A stretch of DNA of 45,071 nt from an uncultured Zoogloea sp. (lineage in GTDB: Bacteria > Pseudomonadota > Gammaproteobacteria > Burkholderiales > Rhodocyclaceae), in contig CALBTT010000106.1 in assembly GCA_937967645.1 (NCBI GenBank), positions 1 to 45,071 of the forward strand. Direction: 5' to 3'. The notes under the pieces were generated by a model that was not told the DNA's origin, did not search any database, and worked only from the letters and a program-made list of their open reading frames with translations. This document shows, piece by piece, positions 1 to 7,901 of the stretch. Positions within the stretch are counted from its first letter, which is position 1. Every line of letters begins with the position of its first letter. Made by a program: the position numbers and the translations under genes.

Positions 1-250
1 CCTGGGTATGGATGCGCTCGGTGGCGATGGGACGCACGCCGGTGCCGATCTGCAGACCGGAGGGGATGGTGGTCTGCTGGGTGGACTGGGCGCCAGCCTG
101 GCGCAGGTTCTGGTACAGCAGATCCTCGAACACCGCCCGGGCACGCTTGAAGCCGTTGTTCGAGACGTTGGCGAGGTTGTTCGAGATGACGTCGAGCTGG
201 GTCTGCTGGGCGTCGAGGCCGGTACGGGCAATCCAGAGGGAGCGGATCAT
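1..250 (-). CDS. flgG: Flagellar distal rod protein FlgG (5' part only)
   Basis: Only the first 83 codons are present; the gene runs off the left edge of the window. FlgG builds the distal rod of the flagellar basal body in the periplasm. The translation starts MIRSLWIARTGLDAQQTQLD and carries the rod/hook signature NNLANVSNNGFKR, which marks the N-terminal coiled-coil segment shared by the axial proteins. The ATG at 250 has GGAG six bases upstream. It follows flgF by 176 bases and is the last visible gene of the flgBCDEFG run. Identification is firm because both sequence and gene order agree. Confidence 0.95.
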   Translation of the reverse strand, partial: MIRSLWIARTGLDAQQTQLDVISNNLANVSNNGFKRARAVFEDLLYQNLRQAGAQSTQQTTIPSGLQIGTGVRPIATERIHTQ

Positions 251-426
251 GGGGAGCTCCAGAGATATCGGTTCAGGTCGCCAGGTCTGGCGGTTTGGCT
301 AGGGTTTGATGCTAGCCATTGCAAGAGCCGTTCCAGGGATGGATGAAGCGGGCAAACACCCGTCAATTCAGGCGCCACCCCGCCGGGCCCGGCCCTTCAG
401 CGCCCACCGGCCACGCCAACGGACGC

Positions 427-1167
427 TCAGCCCTTGGCGACCAACTGGCTGGCGGAGCGGTCCATTTCCTGGGCCACCGACAGCAGGCGGGTCTGGGTTT
501 CGTAATGGCGGGCCAGGGAGATCATGGTGACCATCTGCTCGACCACATTGACGTTGCTGCCTTCCAGATAGCCGGCGGCAACCCGGACGGCAGGATCTGC
601 CGGCGCGGGATTGCCGTCGGCAAGGCGGAACAGGCCATCGCCGCCGCGGCGCAGGTCCCGCTCGGGCGGATTCACCAGCTTGAGCTGATCGACGCTGGTG
701 GTGTTGTTCTTGGCCCCGGTGCGCGGCACCGTGGAAATCGTGCCGTCGGCGCCGACCGCCACTTCCACATCCGGCGGAATGGTGATCGGGCCACCGGAGC
801 CGAGCACCGGCAAGCCACCGCGGGTCTGCAGCACGCCGTTGGCGCTGACCTCGAAGCTGCCGTTGCGGGTGTAGGCCTCGGTGCCATCCGGCAGTTGCAC
901 GGCAAACCAGCCCTTGCCCTGCACGCTCATGTCCAGGCTGCGGTTGGTGTGCTGCAGCGGGCCGGGCGTGAAGTCGTCCGCCACGCTGGCGTCGGCGACG
1001 AAGGCGCGGGTCTTCAGCTCGGTGTTCTGCAGCGGCACGGCGCGCAGGCGATGCAGCTCGGCCTTGAAACCAGTGCTGGTGGCGTTGGCGAGGTTGTGCG
1101 CCACGGCCGCCTCCTGCCCCATCGTGGCAGAGGCGCCGGTCATCGCGGTGTAGATCAGGCGGTCCAT
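427..1167 (-). CDS. flgF: Flagellar proximal rod protein FlgF
   Basis: A 246-residue axial protein of the proximal rod, matching the usual FlgF length (about 250). The N-terminus (MDRLIYTAMTGASATMGQEA) and the NLANATSTGFKAEL signature at about residues 25-38 are typical of FlgF, and the C-terminal segment GSNVNVVEQMVTMISLARHYE is the matching coiled-coil half shared by rod and hook proteins. It lies between flgE (19 bases upstream) and flgG in the standard order, so it is probably co-transcribed with them. Export is through the flagellar type III system; no Sec signal peptide is present, as expected. Confidence 0.95.
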   Translation of the reverse strand: MDRLIYTAMTGASATMGQEAAVAHNLANATSTGFKAELHRLRAVPLQNTELKTRAFVADASVADDFTPGPLQHTNRSLDMSVQGKGWFAVQLPDGTEAYTRNGSFEVSANGVLQTRGGLPVLGSGGPITIPPDVEVAVGADGTISTVPRTGAKNNTTSVDQLKLVNPPERDLRRGGDGLFRLADGNPAPADPAVRVAAGYLEGSNVNVVEQMVTMISLARHYETQTRLLSVAQEMDRSASQLVAKG

Positions 1168-1186
1168 GGCGGGGAGTCCTCAGGCG

Positions 1187-2752
1187 TCAGCGCAGGTTGA
1201 CCAGGGTCTGCAGGATCTGGTCCTGGGTCTTGATGGATTGGGCGTTGGCCTGGTAGGAACGCTGCTGGGTGATCATGTTCACCAGCTCGGCGGTCAGGTC
1301 CACGTTGGAGTCTTCCACCGCCGCCGACTGCACCACCCCGAGGCTGCCGGTGCCCGGTGCATTGGGCTGCTCCGGACCGGAGGCATTGGTCACCGCCCAC
1401 TGGTTGCCGCCCAGGGACTGCAGGCCGTTGGGGTTCTGGAAGGTCGCCAGCCAGACCTGCCCCATCACGCGGGACTGGCCGTTGCTGAAGTTGCCCTGGA
1501 TGGTGCCATCGGCATCCACCGTGAGGCCGGACAGCTTGCCGGTGGTATAACCGTCCTGAGTGAGCTGGTTGACCCCGTAGCTGTTGCCGAACTGGGTGGT
1601 GCCGGCCAGCTCGACGGTGAAGTTGAGCGGCTGCACGGCGCCGGTGGACACCGTGTAGGAGGACGCGAACGAGGTCGGGGTCTGGAGCACGCCGTTGGAG
1701 TCGAAGCTGATGGTGATCGGGGTATGCGTCCCGGTCAGGGGGTCAATCTCGGGCGGGAAGCCGCCATCCAGGCTGGTGTAGACATCCCACACGTTGGACT
1801 GGGCCGTCTTCACGAAATACAGGGACTGGGTGTGGGCATTGCCCAGGGAGTCATAGACCGTCTGGGAGGTGGTGCTGGTGTAGCTGGTCGGATCGGTGGT
1901 GCTGAACGCATTGTTGTTCGACGTGGCGGTGGTGCCCGGCACGTTGAGCGCGCCAGCGGCTGCGCCGGCGACGGTGATGTCGGAGAGGCGGCCGCTGCGG
2001 GCAGAGGCGAAATTGATCACACCGGTGCTGTCGCTGCTGACATTGACCCGCCCCTTGAGGGTGGTCTGGTCGACCGCAGTCTGGATCGCGGTGACCAGGG
2101 AGCCCACGTCGGCGTAGGTGCCCGGGGCCACCGTAACCGTCACGGGCGTGGTGGCGCCATCCACCGCAATCGTCAGCACGTTGGCCGGCGCGGCGGCCAC
2201 GGTCAGCGACGGGGCGGCGGTGCCAAACACCGCGGCCTTGCTCATCGCTGCCGGCGTGTTGGAGCGGGAATCCAGGTTCACGTTGTAACCGGCGCTGGTG
2301 GTGGCGGCCGGCTTGGCATCGCTGAAATTGAGCTTGATGTCGCCCGTGGTACCGGTCAGCACGCCATTCGAGTCGGCCAGCTTGCCGGTCAGGCGCAGGC
2401 CCTGGGCATTGACGATGTAGCCGTTCTTGTCGGTCTGGAACTGGCCATTACGGCTGTAAGAGATCGCGCCGTTGTTGCTCATCCGGAAGAAGCCCTGGCC
2501 GTTGATCGCCAGGTCCAGCGCATTGCTGGTGGTGGAGATGTTGCCTTGCGTGAACTGCTGGGACACCTTGTCGATGGCCGCGCCGATACCGACCTGGGTA
2601 CCCCCACCCGCCAGGGAGGCGGCGAACACGTCGGAGAACTGGGCCGTGGACTGCTTGAAGCCGACGGTGTTCGAGTTGGAGACGTTGTTGCTGATCGCGT
2701 CGAGGGCCTTGGAAGCGATGGAAAGACCGCTCAAACCTTGTTGGAATGCCAT
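1187..2752 (-). CDS. flgE: Flagellar hook protein FlgE
   Basis: A 521-residue hook subunit. The N-terminus (MAFQQGLSGLSIASKALDAI followed by SNNVSNSNTVGFKQS) and the C-terminal DLTAELVNMITQQRSYQANA are the paired axial-protein segments that form the hook core. It is about 120 residues longer than E. coli FlgE. The extra length lies in the Ala/Thr/Val-rich middle, which would form surface domains of the hook. A strong GGAGG sits five bases before the ATG, as expected for a highly expressed subunit. It lies 12 bases after flgD. Identification by motif and order is secure. Confidence 0.95.
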   Translation of the reverse strand: MAFQQGLSGLSIASKALDAISNNVSNSNTVGFKQSTAQFSDVFAASLAGGGTQVGIGAAIDKVSQQFTQGNISTTSNALDLAINGQGFFRMSNNGAISYSRNGQFQTDKNGYIVNAQGLRLTGKLADSNGVLTGTTGDIKLNFSDAKPAATTSAGYNVNLDSRSNTPAAMSKAAVFGTAAPSLTVAAAPANVLTIAVDGATTPVTVTVAPGTYADVGSLVTAIQTAVDQTTLKGRVNVSSDSTGVINFASARSGRLSDITVAGAAAGALNVPGTTATSNNNAFSTTDPTSYTSTTSQTVYDSLGNAHTQSLYFVKTAQSNVWDVYTSLDGGFPPEIDPLTGTHTPITISFDSNGVLQTPTSFASSYTVSTGAVQPLNFTVELAGTTQFGNSYGVNQLTQDGYTTGKLSGLTVDADGTIQGNFSNGQSRVMGQVWLATFQNPNGLQSLGGNQWAVTNASGPEQPNAPGTGSLGVVQSAAVEDSNVDLTAELVNMITQQRSYQANAQSIKTQDQILQTLVNLR

Positions 2753-2764
2753 TTTTTCCTCCGC

Positions 2765-3436
2765 TTACAGAATTTGCTTGATATCGGTCAGGCTGACGAG
2801 ATTGCCCGAACCCACGTCCAGGGACACCTCGCCCTTGCTGGTGCGCAGCACGCTATTGACCGTGGTGAGTTGCAGCGCGATGGGCTTCACGTCATCCGAG
2901 CCACGGGTGGCGGTAACCGACATGGTGTATTTGCCATCGACCGCCTGGGTCCCGTTGGTGGTCTTGCCGTCCCAGGCAAAATTGAAGACGCCGGCATCGA
3001 ACGCGCCCAGCTCCATCTTGCGGATCTCGTTCCCCCCGGAGTCCTTGATGGTGACCGTCACCTTGTCGGCCGCGCTGGTCAGCTCGAAGCCACCGTAGGC
3101 CTTGCTGCCGGACAGGGTCAGCGCCTTGCCCTCGACCATCACGCCCTTGCCCACCAGCGCAGCAGCCTGCATGGCCTCGCCGGACTGGGAGTCCTGAAGG
3201 AGGGCCGTCAGGGTGGTGTTGAGCTTGGAGATGCCATCCACCGTGCTGATCTGGGCCAGCTGGGAGGTCATCTGGGCGTTGTCCATCGGATTGAGCGGGT
3301 CCTGGTTCTTGAGCTGCTCGGTAAGCAGCTTCAGGAAACGGCTCTGGGCTTCGTCGGTCTTCGAGGTGGACGACGTGGAGGACTTCTGAAGGGCCGCGAT
3401 GACGTCGGCGGAGGTGGCGGAATTGACGGTGCTCAT
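2765..3436 (-). CDS. flgD: Flagellar hook assembly cap protein FlgD
   Basis: A 223-residue hook-capping scaffold needed for FlgE polymerisation and discarded when the hook is complete. The N-terminal half carries the conserved LKNQDPLNPMDNAQ block (about residues 41-54) that defines FlgD. The C-terminal half has the FlgD Ig-like/Tudor-like pattern, with GNEIRKMELGAFDAGVFNF and DGKTTNGTQAVDGKYT. It lies between flgC (16 bases upstream) and flgE (12 bases downstream). Start ATG at 3436 is preceded by GGAAAG. Confidence 0.95.
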   Translation of the reverse strand: MSTVNSATSADVIAALQKSSTSSTSKTDEAQSRFLKLLTEQLKNQDPLNPMDNAQMTSQLAQISTVDGISKLNTTLTALLQDSQSGEAMQAAALVGKGVMVEGKALTLSGSKAYGGFELTSAADKVTVTIKDSGGNEIRKMELGAFDAGVFNFAWDGKTTNGTQAVDGKYTMSVTATRGSDDVKPIALQLTTVNSVLRTSKGEVSLDVGSGNLVSLTDIKQIL

Positions 3437-3452
3437 GATCGCTTTCCAGTGC

Positions 3453-3857
3453 TTACTGACCGATGGTCAGGGTTTTTTCCATCAGGGTCTTGGCCGTGCC
3501 CATCACTTCCGCGTTGGTCTGATAGGCGCGGGAGGCGGAGATCATGTTGGTCATCTCCTCGACCACATTCACATTGGGCATGGTCACGTAGCCTTCACCG
3601 TTGGCCGCCGGGCTCTTGGGGTCGTACACCATGCGCATCGGCGCGGCGCTCTCGACCACCTGTTTGACCTGCACCCCCTGCGCGGCCGGCGACCCCATCG
3701 GGGTGGCCGCAAACACCACCTGCTTGGCCTTGTAGGGCTGGCCGTTGCTGGAGGTCACGCTGTCGGCGTTGGCCAGGTTGCTGGCGGTTGCGTTCAGCCG
3801 GGTGGACTGGGCATGCAGCGCGCTGCCAGCCACGTGAAAGACGTTGAGCATGCTCAT
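3453..3857 (-). CDS. flgC: Flagellar proximal rod protein FlgC
   Basis: A 134-residue rod protein, the normal FlgC size. The N-terminal signature LNATASNLANADSVTSSNG and the C-terminal NVNVVEEMTNMISASRAYQT are the two rod-protein helical segments. The middle part KQVVFAATPMG is typical of FlgC. It starts nine bases after flgB, indicating translational coupling within the rod operon. The initiating ATG at 3857 follows GGAAACATC. Confidence 0.95.
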   Translation of the reverse strand: MSMLNVFHVAGSALHAQSTRLNATASNLANADSVTSSNGQPYKAKQVVFAATPMGSPAAQGVQVKQVVESAAPMRMVYDPKSPAANGEGYVTMPNVNVVEEMTNMISASRAYQTNAEVMGTAKTLMEKTLTIGQ

Positions 3858-3866
3858 GATGTTTCC

Positions 3867-4271
3867 TTACTGACCCTGGATGGCCCGCTGCATGGAGCTG
3901 AGCAGGCCGTTGATGAAGGTCACGCTGGCCTGGTACTGCACCGAGTTCTCGGCGAAGGCGCTGCGCTCCACATCCATGTTGACGGTGTTGCCGTCCACCG
4001 CGCCCTGCTCCTCCTTGCGGAACTTGAGGCTGGCCTCCACCGGAGTGCCATTCACGCCGGGGAGATGACGGCCGGAGGTGGTCGCGAGGGGCAGGTTGGC
4101 GGGCTCGCCACCCAGGGCCCCCTTCAGGGCCTGCTTGAAATCCACATCGCGGGCCTTGTAGTTCGGGGTATCGGCGTTGGCGATGTTGGACGCGATGACC
4201 TGCTGCCGATAGGCGCGGAGATTCAGCGCGGTCTGGTGAAAACGCATCGTCTCGTCGAGTCGGCTGGTCAT
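3867..4271 (-). CDS. flgB: Flagellar proximal rod protein FlgB
   Basis: First gene of the rod/hook operon; 134 residues (E. coli FlgB 138). The N-terminus MTSRLDETMRFHQTALNLRA and the signature ASNIANADTPNYKARDVDF identify FlgB. I chose the ATG at 4271 because AGAGG lies eight bases upstream. An in-frame GTG at 4280 overlaps that Shine-Dalgarno sequence and would add only three residues. A sigma-54-like promoter lies about 80 bases upstream (4351-4367). Divergent from flgA. Confidence 0.93.
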   Translation of the reverse strand: MTSRLDETMRFHQTALNLRAYRQQVIASNIANADTPNYKARDVDFKQALKGALGGEPANLPLATTSGRHLPGVNGTPVEASLKFRKEEQGAVDGNTVNMDVERSAFAENSVQYQASVTFINGLLSSMQRAIQGQ

Positions 4272-4283
4272 GCTGGTCACCTC

Positions 4284-4311
4284 TAAAGTTCGTTTCCTCT
4301 GGCGCCGTAAA
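4284..4311 (+). promoter_or_regulatory. Possible FliA (sigma-28) promoter, plus strand
   Basis: TAAAGTTC is followed after 12 bases by GCCGTAAA (or after 11 bases by CGCCGTAA), close to the FliA consensus TAAAGTTT-N11-GCCGATAA. It points toward flgA but lies about 255 bases upstream of its start codon, just behind the flgB ribosome binding site. The first T5 terminator-like hairpin downstream is at 4453-4472. Confidence 0.3.
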
Positions 4312-4350
4312 GCTTGGAGAAGTTCTGCGACGCGGGTCTCGCCCTCACCT

Positions 4351-4367
4351 TTGCACCTTCCATGCCA
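4351..4367 (-). promoter_or_regulatory. Candidate sigma-54 promoter for flgBCDEFG
   Basis: On the minus strand the bases read TGGCATGGAAGGTGCAA. This has the obligatory GG-N10-GC spacing and matches TGGCACG-N4-TTGCA at 6/7 in the -24 block and 4/5 in the -12 block. Transcription would start near 4340 and leave a leader of about 70 bases before flgB. A match by eye only; FlhDC-dependent sigma-70 transcription is the alternative. Confidence 0.4.
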
Positions 4368-4435
4368 GCCATGCTAAGGCCCCGCGATGCCCCGGCATGG
4401 CCCGAACAGGCGGCAATTAGCACCCCTATTTGACC

Positions 4436-4476
4436 GGGGCGGCAGCCATGCACTGCCGGCCCGGCAGTTTTTGCCG
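4436..4476 (+). terminator. Terminator-like hairpin with alternative pairings in flgA leader
   Basis: CTGCCG (4453-4458) pairs with CGGCAG (4462-4467) around a 3-base loop and is followed by TTTTT (4468-4472), the layout of an intrinsic terminator on the plus strand. GGCAG at 4441-4445 could instead pair with CTGCC (4453-4457), and CGGCA (4462-4466) with TGCCG (4472-4476). The stems are mutually exclusive, as in an attenuator. No plus-strand gene ends upstream of it. Confidence 0.45.
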
Positions 4477-4566
4477 CCGGGATCCGGAACGTGCCACCAA
4501 GGGTTTGACTGGCATCTCGGCGCCAACCGTGATCGAATGGCAGCTGAACCGCTTGTCTCAGCTCCC

Positions 4567-5256
4567 ATGTCCCGTATCTTCGCCATCGCCCTGCTCGGAG
4601 CCCTGCTGCTGCCACCCGCCGTGGAAGCCCGCCAAGATCCGGCTCCGGTGCGCGCCGAAGTCGCCCGCTTCCTCGATGCCGAAACCCGCAGCCTGCCGGG
4701 AGAAGTCCGGATCCAGGTCGGCGACTTCCGTGCCGACAATCAACTCGCCCCATGCGTACAGTTCGAGACCTTCCTGCCCGGCGGCGTCCGCCCCTGGGGC
4801 CGGATCTCGGTCGGCATCCGCTGCCTGGCCCCTTCCCCCTGGTCTGCCTATGTCCCGGCGGAGATCAAGGTAATGGGGCTTTACCTCGTCACCGCCGCCC
4901 CGGTCTCGGCGGGCCAGATCCTGGGGCCTGCCGACATCCGCCGGGAGTCGGGCGAGCTGACAGCCCTGGCCGCCGATGTACTGACCGATCCGAGCCAGGC
5001 GGTCGGCCACGCCGCCAAGGTATCGCTGGCCGGCGGGCGCCCCCTTGCCGCCAGTCACTTGCGGCTGCCCCCCGCAGTCGTCCAGGGGCAGCCGGTCAAG
5101 GTCATCTCCCGGGGCCCAGGCTTTCAGGTCGCTAACGACGGCACGGCCCTGAGCAGCGCGGCCGACGGCCAGGGGGCACAGGTCCGGCTGGCAACGGGTC
5201 AGGTCGTCCGGGGCACGGCACGCAATGGTGGAATTGTTGAAATTACGCTACCTTGA
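4567..5256 (+). CDS. flgA: Flagellar P-ring assembly chaperone FlgA
   Basis: A 229-residue periplasmic chaperone for P-ring (FlgI) assembly. The chosen ATG at 4567 gives a clear Sec signal peptide, MSRIFAIALLGALLLPPAVEA, with cleavage expected after VEA. The C-terminal SAF-like domain contains PVSAGQILGPADIRRESGEL and ends in AQVRLATGQVVRGTARNGG and IVEITLP, both typical of FlgA. In-frame upstream ATGs (4387, 4537) would hide the signal peptide behind a charged extension and are rejected. No good Shine-Dalgarno sequence is visible at any of the candidate starts. It diverges from flgB across a 295-base region that holds the promoter and hairpin candidates listed separately, and it precedes flgM by 91 bases. 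Confidence 0.92.
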   Translation: MSRIFAIALLGALLLPPAVEARQDPAPVRAEVARFLDAETRSLPGEVRIQVGDFRADNQLAPCVQFETFLPGGVRPWGRISVGIRCLAPSPWSAYVPAEIKVMGLYLVTAAPVSAGQILGPADIRRESGELTALAADVLTDPSQAVGHAAKVSLAGGRPLAASHLRLPPAVVQGQPVKVISRGPGFQVANDGTALSSAADGQGAQVRLATGQVVRGTARNGGIVEITLP

Positions 5257-5288
5257 GAACCTCCCCGCCATACATGAATCGAATGGGT

Positions 5289-5315
5289 TAAAGTTTGGCT
5301 TCCGCTGGTCGTAGA
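5289..5315 (+). promoter_or_regulatory. Candidate FliA promoter for flgMN
   Basis: A perfect -35 element TAAAGTTT is followed after 11 bases by GTCGTAGA, which matches the GCCGATAA consensus at four of eight positions. It lies 32 bases before the flgM start codon. FliA-dependent flgM transcription is established in enterobacteria, so the position makes sense although the -10 box is poor. Confidence 0.45.
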
Positions 5316-5347
5316 CCCCTGCGACACAAGGAAGAAAGGGCTACGCC

Positions 5348-5671
5348 ATGAAGATCGATAATTCAGTAAAGTCGACCGGAGGCCTGCCGCCCAACGACGG
5401 GCGCACGCGCTCCGCCAAGGAATCAACCAAATCCGAAGCGGCCGGTGGTGGCAGCGAAAAGGTCGAGATTTCGTCCCTCTCCGCTCGCCTGCAACAAATG
5501 GAAGAGACCGTCGCCAAGACCCCTGTGGTGGATAGCGCGAAGGTTGATGAAATCAAACAGGCCATCTCTGAAGGCCGCTTCAAGGTCGACACCGGCCGGG
5601 TCGCTGACGGCCTGATCGAAAGCGTCCGCCAGATGCTGTCGTCCCAGACCGGACAGACCGGCCAGGCCTGA
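5348..5671 (+). CDS. flgM: Anti-sigma-28 factor FlgM
   Basis: A 107-residue anti-sigma factor that binds FliA until the hook is finished and is then exported. The start MKIDNSVKSTGGLPP and the disordered Gly/Ser-rich first half are typical. The C-terminal half (VDSAKVDEIKQAISEGRFKV to VADGLIESVRQML) is the FliA-binding helical part of the FlgM family. AAGGAAGAAAGGG lies upstream of the ATG. It is followed 22 bases later by flgN. In Pseudomonas aeruginosa FlgM is also bound by the STAS protein HsbA; an HsbA-like gene is present here at 24252-24557. Confidence 0.93.
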   Translation: MKIDNSVKSTGGLPPNDGRTRSAKESTKSEAAGGGSEKVEISSLSARLQQMEETVAKTPVVDSAKVDEIKQAISEGRFKVDTGRVADGLIESVRQMLSSQTGQTGQA

Positions 5672-5693
5672 CCACAGCCCAAGGTCTTCCGAG

Positions 5694-6170
5694 ATGGCCG
5701 CAGATCCAGGACTCTCCAACCGGCTCGCCCGTCTGATCCAGGACGAGCGTGCTGGCATGCGGGCCTTCCTCGAGCTGCTGAAGCGCGAGGAGTCTCTCCT
5801 GATTGCCGGCCAGATCGACGCACTCAGCAACATCGCAGAAGAGAAGACCCAGCTATACCGCAGCCTCCAGCGCCTGTCCGACGAGCGCACCATGATGTTC
5901 GCCAGGGTTGGCGCCAAGGTCAGCAACGAGAACATCCGCATCGTCCTCGCTCAGGCCCCTGATGCGCTGACGGGCTGGGAAGAAGTGGTCGCCATGGCCG
6001 AAGAGGCCAAAGAGCGCAACCGAGTCAACGGCCAGTTGATCGTCGAGCGCCTGCAGAACAACCAGCAGGCGCTGACCACCCTGCTCTCAGCGGCAGAACA
6101 TCCCCAGATCTACGGGCCCGACGGCCAATCCAGACCGACCGCCTCAAGCCGTCACCTCGGCTCGGTCTGA
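5694..6170 (+). CDS. flgN: Flagellar chaperone FlgN
   Basis: A 158-residue, mostly helical cytoplasmic protein placed directly after flgM. FlgN is the export chaperone for the hook-filament junction proteins FlgK and FlgL. The N-terminal pattern LIQDERAGMRAFLELLKREE with LLIAGQIDALSNIAEEKTQL is the FlgN family signature, and the C-terminal RNRVNGQLIVERLQNNQQAL is the substrate-binding helix region. The family is weakly conserved, so the call rests on both position and helical pattern. The gene ends 97 bases from the convergent motD end. Confidence 0.88.
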   Translation: MAADPGLSNRLARLIQDERAGMRAFLELLKREESLLIAGQIDALSNIAEEKTQLYRSLQRLSDERTMMFARVGAKVSNENIRIVLAQAPDALTGWEEVVAMAEEAKERNRVNGQLIVERLQNNQQALTTLLSAAEHPQIYGPDGQSRPTASSRHLGSV

Positions 6171-6266
6171 GCCTTCACGCTACATCTTTCATCATCTCCA
6201 GCCGCCGACTGCGGGCTGGTGTTGAATCACGCTTGAACGGTGCCATCGGGCACGCATGCGCGCCCC

Positions 6267-7133
6267 TCAAGGCTTCGCGGGAGCCTCCGGCCCGGGCTGC
6301 GTGGCAGGCGGCACCGGCGGCGCCGCATCCGGCGGCAGGATGGAGTCCGTGACGCCCGACGCCCTCACCGGCCGGGACGGCGGCTCGGCGTCGACCACGC
6401 GTGACTCGATGAGTATCGTCACCCGGCGATTGCGCGCACGCCCGTCGGCGCTGGCATTGTCCGCCACCGGCCGCTGGTCTCCGTAACCCGCCGCGGTGAG
6501 ACGGGAGGGACGCACGCCTCCTTCGACAAAAAGCCGCACGACACTCGACGCACGGACCGCCGAAAGCTCCCAGTTGGACGGAAACATGGCGGTGGCGATC
6601 GGCGTGATGTCGGTGTGACCTTCCACCGTAATGGGAAACTCCGACCCCGCCACCACCTCGGCCACGGCCCTCAAGGCGCGCTTCGCGTCCGGCCCCAGAC
6701 TCGCCTCGCCCGGGGCAAAAAGCACGCTGGCGTTGATCTCCACGGTGATCCCGAAGGCCCCTTCGGTGACCCGCACCTGCCCATCCGCGACCAGCGGCGC
6801 GAGCACCTTGCGGATCTCCTCCGCCATGTTCTTGACCCGCTCTGCGCGGGACTTGCGGGCCTCTTCGGCGGCCTCCGAGGGCGGCGGCGGCACGCTGGGC
6901 CGGATCGACGGGATGGGACTGGAGACGATACGCTGGCCGTCGCTGTTGGTGGCGATGTTGCGGAAGGCATTCACCACCGAGTCCGACATGATGCGGTACT
7001 TGCCCTCATTGAGGGACGACAGGGAGTACATCACCACGAAGAAGGCAAACAGCAGGGTGATGAAGTCCGCATAGGAGACGAGCCAGCGCTCGTGGTTCTC
7101 ATGCTCTTCCTCACCTTTCCTGCGCCTGGCCAT
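6267..7133 (-). CDS. motD: Flagellar stator protein MotD (MotB family)
   Basis: A 288-residue stator protein. It has one N-terminal membrane segment (about residues 22-40) with the proton-binding aspartate in LVSYADFITLLFAFFVVMYS (D23), then a C-terminal OmpA-like peptidoglycan-binding domain (VEGHTDITPIATAMFPSNWE, then ASSVVRLFVEGG and GYGDQRPVADN). Start MARRRKGEEEHENHERW at 7133 was chosen because longer versions lie inside motC. It begins seven bases after motC, so the pair is coupled. It is distinct from motB at 38440-39444 and corresponds to the MotD-type second stator of Pseudomonas. Confidence 0.92.
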   Translation of the reverse strand: MARRRKGEEEHENHERWLVSYADFITLLFAFFVVMYSLSSLNEGKYRIMSDSVVNAFRNIATNSDGQRIVSSPIPSIRPSVPPPPSEAAEEARKSRAERVKNMAEEIRKVLAPLVADGQVRVTEGAFGITVEINASVLFAPGEASLGPDAKRALRAVAEVVAGSEFPITVEGHTDITPIATAMFPSNWELSAVRASSVVRLFVEGGVRPSRLTAAGYGDQRPVADNASADGRARNRRVTILIESRVVDAEPPSRPVRASGVTDSILPPDAAPPVPPATQPGPEAPAKP

Positions 7134-7140
7134 GATCGGT

Positions 7141-7881
7141 CTAGCTCGCGTAGCCCTGCAGGCGGCTCTCGATGATGCGCGGGTTGTCGCCGTTGGCAAT
7201 GCCGACCAGCCCATCCACCACCATCTCGCGTAGTGAGGTGAGGGTTCCAATGACGCCGAGCAGCTTCTTCGACACCGGCAGGAAGATCAGGTTGGCGGAG
7301 CCCACCCCATAAATGGTGGCCACGAAAGCGACTGCGATGCCGGAGCCCAGCTTGGACGGGTCGGAGAGGTTCTCCATCACATGGATCAGCCCCATCACCG
7401 CCCCCAGGATGCCGATGGTCGGCGCATAACCGCCGGCCGCCTCCCAGATCTTGGCGCCCTGCTTCATCTGGCCTTCCCAGGTGTCGATCTCCACCTCCAG
7501 CACCTCCCGGAGACGCTCCGGCTCCACACCATCCACCAGCAGCTGCAGCCCCTTCCTGATGAAGGGGTCATCGATCGAAGGGATCTGGCTCTCCAGGGAA
7601 AGCAGCCCCTCCTTGCGCGCGACATGGCTCCAGTTGACGACATCGGCGATCATCGCCGCATGATCAAGGCGGGGAGGCACAAAAACCCAGCGAATCATCT
7701 GCATGCCGGTCTTGAAGACGCGCAGGGAGCTCTGCAGCATCACCGCACCCAGCGTGCCGCCAATCACGATGAGGAAGGCCGTGGGCTGGATCAGGGAGCC
7801 GACATGCCCCCCCTCCAGAACCTGCCCGACGAGAATCGCCGCCAGGGCCAGGGTGATGCCGATCAGGCTGATGCTATCCAT
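7141..7881 (-). CDS. motC: Flagellar stator protein MotC (MotA family)
   Basis: A 246-residue, four-helix inner membrane stator protein of the MotA/PomA family. The N-terminus MDSISLIGITLALAAILVGQ, then IVIGGTLGAVMLQ, and the C-terminal APTIGILGAVMGLIHVMENL and FVATIYGVGSANLIFLPVSK mark the four membrane segments. The cytoplasmic loop has the charged RKEGLLSLE segment that meets FliG. It follows fliA by 20 bases and pairs with motD. With motAB at 38440-40347 this makes two complete stator sets for one motor. Confidence 0.93.
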   Translation of the reverse strand: MDSISLIGITLALAAILVGQVLEGGHVGSLIQPTAFLIVIGGTLGAVMLQSSLRVFKTGMQMIRWVFVPPRLDHAAMIADVVNWSHVARKEGLLSLESQIPSIDDPFIRKGLQLLVDGVEPERLREVLEVEIDTWEGQMKQGAKIWEAAGGYAPTIGILGAVMGLIHVMENLSDPSKLGSGIAVAFVATIYGVGSANLIFLPVSKKLLGVIGTLTSLREMVVDGLVGIANGDNPRIIESRLQGYAS

Positions 7882-7901
7882 GGGCGGAACCTGTATGCGG
7901 G

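Noticed and set aside
1166..3667. Very long plus-strand open frame (833 codons) opposite flgE/flgD
   Set aside because: It lies wholly antisense to well-identified flg genes, has His/Gly/Arg-rich composition and no family features. Such frames are common by-products of GC-rich codon use; similar ones at 11157-13691 and 27631-30024 were rejected for the same reason.
6198..6253. Two small hairpins (CCAGCC/GGCTGG and GTGCC/GGCAC) in the flgN-motD convergent gap as a two-way terminator
   Set aside because: Stems are five to six bases and no T-run follows on either strand. They remain possible but unsupported.
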